Source of the DNA: DUAG01 sp046756865
GTDB lineage: Bacteria > Nitrospirota > Nitrospiria > SBBL01 > JAADHI01
Length of the DNA stretch: 8,866 nucleotides
Reading direction: 5' to 3'
Assembly (NCBI GenBank): GCA_046756865.1
Contig: JBHHXE010000092.1
Location: forward strand, 1-8,866
Shown here one piece after another: positions 1-5,337 of this stretch. Every line of letters starts with the position of its first letter. The first letter of the stretch is position 1. A program made the translations under genes and the position numbers. The notes beneath the pieces were generated by a model, which saw only the letters and a list, made by a program, of their open reading frames with translations, did no database searches and was not told the origin of the DNA.

Positions 1-564
1 CAGGATCGGGATGTCCGGATTCTCCGTGAAACCCTCCGGACACAGCTTGATCTGGAAATGGCCGCGACGGAAGAAATGGTCCGGATCGCCTTGGAGATTA
101 AACCGGAAATGGTGACATTAGTCCCGGAACGCCGGCAGGAGCTAACGACAGAAGGCGGTCTCAATGTCGTCGCCTCCTCTGAGGGATTAGACAAAGTAAT
201 CAGTCTTCTTCACGAAGGAGGAATCATCGTCTCTCTTTTCATTGATCCCGAACCCAAGCAGATCAAAGAAGCCCACAAGGTCTCGGCAGACCGGGTTGAA
301 ATCCACACCGGTCCATATGCAAACCACCGCGGTAACGCCCGAAAAGCAGAACTTCATCATATTATGGTCGCGGCAAAACTCGCTTCAAAACTGGGGATGG
401 GCGTAAATGCAGGCCATGGCCTCGATTATACAAATGTGGCTGCGGTTGCCCAGATCCCAGAGATTGAAGAGCTGAATATCGGCCATAGTATTATTTCACG
501 CGCCGTTCTTGTCGGGATGACATCTGCGGTTCGGGAGATGAAATCCTTGATAAAATATTCATAG
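1..564 (+). CDS. pdxJ: Pyridoxine 5'-phosphate synthase PdxJ, 5'-truncated by the window edge
   Basis: PdxJ condenses 1-deoxy-D-xylulose 5-phosphate with 3-amino-2-oxopropyl phosphate to give pyridoxine 5'-phosphate, the ring-closing step of DXP-dependent vitamin B6 synthesis in the cytoplasm. The frame is open from base 1, and the first residues (QDRDVRIL) match E. coli PdxJ from about residue 54, so roughly 53 N-terminal residues lie upstream of the window. The 187 residues present include LEMAATEEM (window residues 18-26, with the catalytic Glu equivalent to E. coli Glu72 at 19), the block VPERRQELTTEGGL, SLFIDPE, EIHTGPYA, NAGHGLDY (His at 139) and ELNIGHSII near the end. All are family hallmarks of this TIM-barrel enzyme. 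The internal ATG at 58 is not the start. The stop lies 7 bp before acpS, an arrangement common in bacteria. Nothing suggests damage; the truncation comes from the window. Confidence 0.97.
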   Translation, partial: QDRDVRILRETLRTQLDLEMAATEEMVRIALEIKPEMVTLVPERRQELTTEGGLNVVASSEGLDKVISLLHEGGIIVSLFIDPEPKQIKEAHKVSADRVEIHTGPYANHRGNARKAELHHIMVAAKLASKLGMGVNAGHGLDYTNVAAVAQIPEIEELNIGHSIISRAVLVGMTSAVREMKSLIKYS

Positions 565-571
565 GCCTAAC

Positions 572-982
572 ATGAGTATCGTCGGCACCGGCATCGACCT
601 CGTTAAAATCTCACGGGTAGAAGAAATAACCCATCGTTGGGGAATGCGTTTTCTGGATCGGGTCTTCACGGCATCGGAACGTGACGATTGCCTCCGACGA
701 AAACGCCCTCATATCCACTTTTCCGCAAGATTTGCGGTGAAAGAGGCCGCGTTGAAGGCGCTGGGAACGGGCCTCCGGGAGGGAATTCGCTGGAAAGAGA
801 TTGAAACACGCAACACTCCAGAGGGGAAGCCTGAGGTCAGGATATCCGGGGAAATGCGTCGTCTTGCCGACGCGCAGAAGGTCTCCGGGATATTTGCCAG
901 CATGACCCATGATCAAGACTATGCCATCGCACAAGTGATTCTCGAGCAGGATGGAAAAAATGAAGATTGTCACAGCAGATGA
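572..982 (+). CDS. acpS: Holo-[acyl-carrier-protein] synthase AcpS
   Basis: AcpS transfers 4'-phosphopantetheine from coenzyme A to the serine of acyl carrier protein, which activates it for fatty acid synthesis. The N-terminus IVGTGIDLVKISRVEE holds the metal-binding Asp at residue 9. The block RFAVKEAALKALGTGL (53-68) holds the second metal ligand, Glu58. SMTHDQDYAIAQVIL near the end is the typical C-terminal strand. At 136 residues the protein is slightly longer than the usual ~125; the surplus is a polar tail read through the start of nnr. The ATG at 572 has an AGG 6 nt upstream, overlapping the pdxJ stop, so translation is probably coupled. The 3' end overlaps nnr by 23 bp (32 bp if nnr starts at 951). 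Confidence 0.95.
   Translation: MSIVGTGIDLVKISRVEEITHRWGMRFLDRVFTASERDDCLRRKRPHIHFSARFAVKEAALKALGTGLREGIRWKEIETRNTPEGKPEVRISGEMRRLADAQKVSGIFASMTHDQDYAIAQVILEQDGKNEDCHSR
944..950 (+). promoter_or_regulatory. Ribosome binding site that decides the nnr start
   Basis: The purine-rich GAGCAGG directly abuts the ATG at 951, leaving no room for initiation there. It lies 9 nt before the in-frame ATG at 960, a normal spacing. This favours 960 as the start of nnr over the longer frame beginning at 951. The site sits inside the 3' end of acpS. Confidence 0.5.
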
Positions 983-2528
983 GGTAAAAGACCTCGACCG
1001 GAAAGCCACCTCCGCGTTCAAGATTCCTTCCCTTCTCCTCATGGAGAATGCCGCGAGAGGACTCATTGACCGTCTCGAAGCCGCATCCGGCCCTGTGAAG
1101 CAAAAACGGATCGTGATCCTGGCTGGATGTGGGAACAACGGGGGAGACGGGCTTGCTGCGGCACGGCACCTCCGCATGCGCGGGGCAGAGGCCATTATCT
1201 ACCTCCTCTCCCCGATTGAAAAAGTTGCCGGAGACGCCAGGATATCGCTCGACATCTGGATCGAGACCGACGGTCTCCTGGAAGTTATCGGTTCCTTTTC
1301 ATGGGAAGGCCTGAAGGAAGACCTCCGGAAAAGTGACCTGGTCATCGATGCCCTCCTGGGAACCGGACTCTCTCATCCGGTTGAGGGAAACTATGCCGAG
1401 GCAATCTCGGTAATCAACGGGTCCGGAAAAACCGTCATCTCGGTTGATATCCCATCCGGAATCTCGTCCGACACCGGAGAGGCGCTGGGCATCGCGGTGA
1501 AAGCCGACATGACCTTTATCATCGCCTTGCCGAAAAGAGGCCATTTTATCCAGGACGGGCTTGAGCACTGTGGAAAGTGGGAGGTCATCGATATCGGCTT
1601 TCCTCCTGCCCTGATAGACCAGGCTGGAATCAAGACCAAGCTGATTACACAAAAAATGATGCGGGCTTTCCCTCCGCGCCGCACCAGGGGGGTGCACAAG
1701 GGAGACATGGGACACCTCCTCCTGATCGCCGGCTCTCTCGGGACCCTGGGCGCGGCACAGATGGCCAGCCTCGCCGCATTACGATCTGGCACCGGGTTGG
1801 TCACCGTGGCCCTCCCGGCAACGGTAACCGCATCAAATGTCCCCTTTCCCATGGAGGTCATGACCCTGCCCCTGCCGGAAACAAACGAAGGGACGCTTTC
1901 CCTGGCCTCAGAAAAAAAACTCCTTCAGGGGATTGAAGGAAAGACGGCCATCGCGGTCGGGCCTGGTCTATCCCGCCACCCGGAAACACAGCATCTGGTC
2001 AGGAACCTGATCCCTCAGGTTTCCATTCCTATGGTGATCGATGCCGACGGGCTCAACGCAATCGCCCCGGAACTTTCCATCCTGAAAGAAAAACGGAGTG
2101 AACTCATTCTGACACCCCACCCGGGGGAAATGGGACGGCTCATGGAAACAAATTCCAGCGATGTTCAGTCGAAAAGATTTAAAATTGCTGAAGAATTTGC
2201 AAAAAAGTGGGGTATCGTCCTTGTCCTGAAAGGGGCGCATACGATCGTCGCCACGCCGGACGGCTCGCTTCGGGTCAACAATACTGGAAACCCGACGATG
2301 GCGACCGCCGGAGTAGGAGATGCTTTGACCGGAATGATCGGAGGATTCGTCGCACAGGGGATCACCTCACCGGATGCGGCAACCCTGGGGGTTTATCTCC
2401 ACGGCCTCGCAGGAGATTTGGCGGTCGGGGTCCTCGGGGAAGGAAGCCTGATCGCCTCTGACCTCATTGGAAAAATACCGGAAGCTATTGCAACACACAT
2501 CGGAAAGGTAAGGCATGACACAGATTGA
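960..2528 (+). CDS. nnr: Bifunctional NAD(P)H-hydrate repair enzyme Nnr (epimerase plus ADP-dependent dehydratase)
   Basis: Nnr repairs NADHX and NADPHX, the hydrated, dead forms of the nicotinamide cofactors. The N-terminal YjeF_N domain interconverts R and S epimers, and the C-terminal ribokinase-like domain dehydrates the S form using ADP. The length of 522 residues fits the fused bacterial form. In the first half one sees LLLMENAAR, the loop GCGNNGGDGL (Asn59 to Gly64), Asp130 in VIDALLGTG and Asp163 in SVDIPSG. The second half has HKGDMGHLLLIAGS, PHPGEMGRLM, VLKGAHTIVA and NTGNPTMATAGVGDALTG, with the catalytic Asp at 454. ATG 960 is preferred because of RBS spacing; ATG 951 would add three residues (MEK). 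The gene overlaps acpS by 23 bp upstream and the next gene by 14 bp. In many bacteria nnr sits close to tsaE; here one extra gene separates them. Confidence 0.95.
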   Translation: MKIVTADEVKDLDRKATSAFKIPSLLLMENAARGLIDRLEAASGPVKQKRIVILAGCGNNGGDGLAAARHLRMRGAEAIIYLLSPIEKVAGDARISLDIWIETDGLLEVIGSFSWEGLKEDLRKSDLVIDALLGTGLSHPVEGNYAEAISVINGSGKTVISVDIPSGISSDTGEALGIAVKADMTFIIALPKRGHFIQDGLEHCGKWEVIDIGFPPALIDQAGIKTKLITQKMMRAFPPRRTRGVHKGDMGHLLLIAGSLGTLGAAQMASLAALRSGTGLVTVALPATVTASNVPFPMEVMTLPLPETNEGTLSLASEKKLLQGIEGKTAIAVGPGLSRHPETQHLVRNLIPQVSIPMVIDADGLNAIAPELSILKEKRSELILTPHPGEMGRLMETNSSDVQSKRFKIAEEFAKKWGIVLVLKGAHTIVATPDGSLRVNNTGNPTMATAGVGDALTGMIGGFVAQGITSPDAATLGVYLHGLAGDLAVGVLGEGSLIASDLIGKIPEAIATHIGKVRHDTD

Positions 2529-3132
2529 ACTCACCGTCTTTTTTCTTGTAATCATCTTCGTAATCGCGCTGGCCATGGTCGTCCATTCATGGATTGATAA
2601 GGGACGAATCAAGAAGAATTTTGATCGGCTCGGCTCAAAATTGACCGGTCAGGTCCTTCAGGAAAACGGCTTTATTTATCCGCGTTTTTCCGGGGAAGTT
2701 TCCGGTCGGCATTTCGATCTCTTTTTTAAAGTGGTGAAGGCCGGACGGAAACAGATCCTCTATTACATCTATAGCCTCAAGACAGGCGTCACCGCGGACA
2801 TCCTCCTGCTAAAAAAAGACTATTTCAAACCGGTGACCGATGAAGGCCGGTTCACGGAAGAGGCCGGAGTGCTTCTCTCTGATATCGATTCAAAATATCA
2901 GGTCCGCTCTCAACATGTTGAGTCAGCACAAACCCTGTTTAAAGAAGCCAATGTGAATGGTTATCTCAGCTCTCTTGACGAATTCTCCAGCCTCCAGCTC
3001 GGACCCGACGCCCTGGTTGTCGGAAAACCCTACGACGGCCCCCCCGACACGGAGCCGTCTAACATCTTGCGAAATCTTCAAGTTCTGGAAAAACTCGCCG
3101 AGGCGATGGAAAAATGCCCAAGCGCGGCCTAA
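2515..3132 (+). CDS. Unrecognised single-pass membrane-anchored protein
   Basis: I do not recognise this 205-residue protein. Residues 6-24 form one strongly hydrophobic segment, followed directly by a basic stretch (KGRIKK, 29-34). By the positive-inside rule this suggests a signal anchor with a short external N-terminus and a cytoplasmic body. The rest is soluble and mixed alpha/beta in character: GEVSGRHFDLFFKVV and ILYYIYSLKTG look like beta strands, and the last 25 residues (NILRNLQVLEKLAEAMEKC) look like an amphipathic helix. No catalytic motif is evident and the only Cys is residue 202. The ATG at 2515 has GGAAAGG/AAGG just upstream and overlaps nnr by 14 bp; the stop lies 19 bp inside tsaE. 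These overlaps and unbroken coding support a real, co-translated gene. Its function is unknown; its position between nnr and tsaE is the only clue. Confidence 0.78.
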   Translation: MTQIELTVFFLVIIFVIALAMVVHSWIDKGRIKKNFDRLGSKLTGQVLQENGFIYPRFSGEVSGRHFDLFFKVVKAGRKQILYYIYSLKTGVTADILLLKKDYFKPVTDEGRFTEEAGVLLSDIDSKYQVRSQHVESAQTLFKEANVNGYLSSLDEFSSLQLGPDALVVGKPYDGPPDTEPSNILRNLQVLEKLAEAMEKCPSAA

Positions 3133-3638
3133 ATATAGCGATAAGCGATCTCACCCTCAGCAGCCGGGGAAAGGAAGAAACCTTCCAGCTTGGCAAAAGC
3201 TTTGGGAAGGCCGCCATCGGAGGAGAGGTCATCGCCCTTCTCGGCCCGCTCGGCGCGGGAAAAACCTTGTTTGTTCGCGGTCTGGCAGAAGGACTGGAGG
3301 TCAGAGATTCGCATATCAACAGCCCGACCTACACCCTGCTTCACCATCATGAAGGACGCCTTCCACTCACTCATGTCGATCTTTACCGCCTGAACAATGC
3401 GAGTGAAATCGATACCATCGGACTCGATGACTATCTGGAAGGCTCAGGGGTCGTCGCCATTGAATGGGCTGACAAAGGATTCCTTCAGGATCATCATGCA
3501 TGCCTGACCGTCACAATCCATTTTATCGAAGGAGACCAGAGGGAGATTTCCCTGAGGGCGACAGGCGCACACCATATGAGATGGCTCGAAGCCCTTGAAC
3601 GAACCGGTGACCGGAATAAGCTCCAAGGCAATGGATAA
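3114..3638 (+). CDS. tsaE: tRNA threonylcarbamoyladenosine biosynthesis ATPase TsaE
   Basis: TsaE is the P-loop ATPase that, with TsaB and TsaD, supports transfer of the threonylcarbamoyl group to A37 of ANN-reading tRNAs (t6A modification). Its ATP cycle resets the TsaBDE complex in the cytoplasm. The 174 residues hold the Walker A motif GPLGAGKT (44-51, with Lys50), SPTYTLL (70-76), HVDLYRL (87-93, with Asp89) and VAIEWADK (114-121, with the conserved Glu117-Trp118 pair). Most relatives have GDLGAGKT, so Pro45 is a minor variant. The N-terminus has about 15 residues before the usual family start near SSRGKEETFQLG, and the C-terminal tail after residue 150 is basic and poorly conserved. GAGG at 3100-3103 gives a plausible RBS for ATG 3114. 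The gene overlaps its upstream neighbour by 19 bp and the glycosylase gene by about 8 bp. Confidence 0.95.
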   Translation: MPKRGLNIAISDLTLSSRGKEETFQLGKSFGKAAIGGEVIALLGPLGAGKTLFVRGLAEGLEVRDSHINSPTYTLLHHHEGRLPLTHVDLYRLNNASEIDTIGLDDYLEGSGVVAIEWADKGFLQDHHACLTVTIHFIEGDQREISLRATGAHHMRWLEALERTGDRNKLQGNG

Positions 3639-4410
3639 GATCATGCCGTTTCAAATATCGAATGAGTTACAGGCACTCTCACAAGAATTGGCGGCACGCC
3701 TGAAGTGGTATCAAGATTGTGGCCTTGAATCCTGGAATCGCTCTGCACCTCAAATGATCGCCGTAGAACAACCCCCGACAAAAAAAGAAAACCCTGTCGA
3801 CCCAAAACCCACAGCCCAGACCTGTTATGGTACTCTGGAAGAAATCCGGAAGGAGATGGGAGACTGCCAGCGATGCACACTCTGTTCGACCAGGACCCAT
3901 ATTGTCTTCGGCACAGGAAACCCGAAGGCTGATCTCCTTTTTGTCGGTGAGGGACCCGGCAGGGACGAAGACCTTCAGGGCTTGCCCTTTGTCGGGCGGG
4001 CGGGTCAACTGCTGACAAAGATGATTGCGGCGATGGGCTTCACCAGGGAGACAGTCTATATCGCTAATATCGTGAAATGCCGCCCTCCGGATAACCGGAA
4101 TCCGAAGCCGGACGAAATTGCCGCGTGCCGCCCCTTTCTGGATCAACAAATCGCGGCAATCCGTCCGAGGATCATCTGCGCGCTCGGAACATTCTCCGCC
4201 CAGACCCTCCTCTCTACAGAGGAAAAGATTTCTCATTTGAGAGGAAAATTTCACGATCTCCACGGTATCAAGGTGCTGCCAACTTTTCACCCGGCCTATC
4301 TGCTTCGGAATCCGGGCCAGAAGAAACCTGTCTGGGAAGACCTGCAGTTGATCATGGCGGAACTCAAGGAAAATCGTACACCGGACGGGAATACTGGGCT
4401 AAGAAGGTGA
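3631..4410 (+). CDS. Uracil-DNA glycosylase, family 4 type (4Fe-4S)
   Basis: This enzyme removes uracil from DNA, starting base excision repair of deaminated cytosine. Numbered from the ATG at 3631 (259 residues), four cysteines match the iron-sulfur cluster ligands of family 4: Cys79 and Cys82 in DCQRCTLC, Cys150 in KCRPPDNRNP, and Cys166 in ACRPF. Motif A reads GEGPGRDED (106-114), followed by PFVGRAGQLL, and the second active-site block is FHPAYLLRNP (219-228). About 65 residues precede the catalytic domain, a variable helical and proline-containing lead found in several such proteins. The start is uncertain. ATG 3631 overlaps tsaE by 8 bp but its AAGG is only 2 nt away; ATG 3643 has GGA at 7 nt; a TTG at 3595 is also in frame. 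The stop shares bases with the next gene's GTG. It may be annotated elsewhere as a phage SPO1 DNA polymerase-related protein. Confidence 0.93.
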   Translation: MDKIMPFQISNELQALSQELAARLKWYQDCGLESWNRSAPQMIAVEQPPTKKENPVDPKPTAQTCYGTLEEIRKEMGDCQRCTLCSTRTHIVFGTGNPKADLLFVGEGPGRDEDLQGLPFVGRAGQLLTKMIAAMGFTRETVYIANIVKCRPPDNRNPKPDEIAACRPFLDQQIAAIRPRIICALGTFSAQTLLSTEEKISHLRGKFHDLHGIKVLPTFHPAYLLRNPGQKKPVWEDLQLIMAELKENRTPDGNTGLRR

Positions 4411-4889
4411 AGCGGCTATGGGCCCCCTGGAGAATCACCTATATCAGAGGAGAAAAACCCTTGGGCTGTATTCTTTGCGATAAACCAACACAAAAAAAGG
4501 ACAAGGCGAACCTGATCCTCTTGAAAGGGAGGCACGGCTTTGTCATGATGAATCTTTATCCTTATAGCAACGGTCACCTCATGGTGTCTCCGTACAAACA
4601 TGCAGACACGCTGGAAGACCTCTCCAATGAAGTCTTAAAAGATCTTATGCAAATGGTCAAACAATCACTCGCTGCCTTGCGCAAGGCCTTCCAGCCGGAA
4701 GGCGTCAACGTCGGCCTCAACCTGGGAAAGGCCGCAGGTGCCGGGATTGACGACCATCTCCATTTCCATGTGGTTCCACGTTGGGAGGGGGATACCAACT
4801 TCATGACCGTCCTCTCCGAAAGCCGGGTCATACCGGAGGAGCTGGCCGAAACCTATCGCCACCTCAAACCCTATTTTAAAGGCAAATAA
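4407..4889 (+). CDS. HIT-family nucleotide hydrolase or transferase (Ap4A-phosphorylase-like)
   Basis: HIT proteins act on nucleotides through a histidine triad, cleaving or transferring nucleotidyl groups; those most like this one are described as AP-4-A phosphorylase or general HIT proteins, and the true substrate cannot be told here. From the GTG at 4407 the protein has 160 residues and opens with KRLWAPWRITYI, the usual start of this subgroup. CILC (21-24) is a probable zinc-binding pair. The triad is HLHFHVV (His117, His119, His121), preceded by NLGKAAGAGIDDH and followed by PRWEGDTNF. The frame stays open upstream into the glycosylase gene, but those residues do not resemble the family. 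The GTG overlaps the previous stop as GTGA, a typical coupling arrangement. The next gene starts 2 bp after this stop. Confidence 0.92.
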   Translation: MKRLWAPWRITYIRGEKPLGCILCDKPTQKKDKANLILLKGRHGFVMMNLYPYSNGHLMVSPYKHADTLEDLSNEVLKDLMQMVKQSLAALRKAFQPEGVNVGLNLGKAAGAGIDDHLHFHVVPRWEGDTNFMTVLSESRVIPEELAETYRHLKPYFKGK

Positions 4890-4890
4890 G

Positions 4891-5229
4891 ATGGTCCGAC
4901 TCATCCTGACAATCCTTGTCATTTGCGCCCTGTTTGGGTTTTCATATTCCAATCAGGATCAGACTATCTCGCTCTCCATCTTCTGGCGAATGAACACCGG
5001 CCCCCTCCCGGTTTATGTTGTTGTCGTCGCCTCTTTCTTATTCGGCACCATCTTCGCGTTGATGATCTCCTTTCCCGGATGGATCAGATCCATGATCGAT
5101 CAAAGGAGGCAGAGCAAACGCATTGAACAGCTTGAAATCGACCTGGACCGTGTCCGCTCAGAAGCCCTCAGAGCCGTCCCGCCTCCCGTTCCTCCGACTT
5201 CAATAGAAGAGATCCGTGATGAGTCGTAA
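4891..5229 (+). CDS. LapA-domain (DUF1049) inner-membrane protein
   Basis: This 112-residue protein has the shape of LapA-domain proteins: a hydrophobic segment at about residues 3-20, the signature SNQDQTISLSIFW (20-32), a second hydrophobic segment at about 40-61, then a basic, coiled-coil-like cytoplasmic helix (RRQSKRIEQLEIDLDRVRSE) and a proline-rich tail (PPPVPPTS). In E. coli LapA works with LapB in control of lipopolysaccharide synthesis through LpxC turnover. No lapB-like gene is seen here, so the same role is only an inference, and many DUF1049 proteins have no known function. The ATG at 4891 has AAAGG at 4878-4882, 8 nt upstream, inside the end of the HIT gene. It is the last gene of the first tightly packed group. 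Confidence 0.87.
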   Translation: MVRLILTILVICALFGFSYSNQDQTISLSIFWRMNTGPLPVYVVVVASFLFGTIFALMISFPGWIRSMIDQRRQSKRIEQLEIDLDRVRSEALRAVPPPVPPTSIEEIRDES

Positions 5230-5308
5230 CGCTCCAGAATACGTTCTCATAAAAAATATAAAAAGTCTGTTCTCGTAATTCCGGATCCGCTGGAGTGACA
5301 GCTTTTTT
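5230..5308 (+). terminator. Possible weak terminator or structured spacer after the LapA-domain gene
   Basis: Two hairpins can be drawn in the gap before mutS. A short one pairs GCTG (5289-5292) with CAGC (5299-5302) and is followed by six T's (5303-5308). A wide one pairs CGCTCCAG (5230-5237) with CTGGAGTG (5290-5297) across a loop of about 52 nt, with one G-U pair. The two share bases, so they exclude each other. The T tract fits an intrinsic terminator, but a 4-bp stem is weak and read-through into mutS is likely. Confidence 0.25.
5243..5278 (+). repeat. Short direct repeat GTTCTCRTAA in the mutS upstream gap
   Basis: GTTCTCATAA (5243-5252) recurs as GTTCTCGTAA (5269-5278), nine of ten bases alike and 26 bp apart from start to start. 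The bases between are very A-rich and include TATAAA (5257-5262), which could serve as a -10 box, though no good -35 box lies upstream of it. The pair may be a protein binding site governing mutS-pdxH, or chance. It does not match a spacing I know for LexA boxes. Confidence 0.3.
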
Positions 5309-5337
5309 GAATAAAAACCAATTCAATATGGAATAAA

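Noticed and set aside
611..1195. A 194-codon open frame on the minus strand
   Set aside because: It lies opposite acpS and nnr, both with strong family motifs, and its translation is low in complexity and shows no domain. It is a by-product of GC-rich coding sequence.
1391..1861. A 156-codon open frame on the minus strand
   Set aside because: Antisense to the middle of nnr, with an odd composition rich in Arg, Pro and Ala and no family features.
3679..4290. A 203-codon open frame on the minus strand
   Set aside because: It is fully antisense to the uracil-DNA glycosylase, whose cysteine ligands and motifs are intact. No RBS or recognisable motif supports it.
4125..4406. Upstream extension of the HIT gene frame as far as an ATG at 4125
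   Set aside because: The added residues run inside the glycosylase gene and resemble no HIT protein; the family start KRLWAPWR follows the GTG at 4407.
5307..5334. TTGAAT ... TGGAAT as a promoter for mutS
   Set aside because: The -10 part is poor and transcription would start inside the mutS coding region, leaving no leader for ribosome binding.
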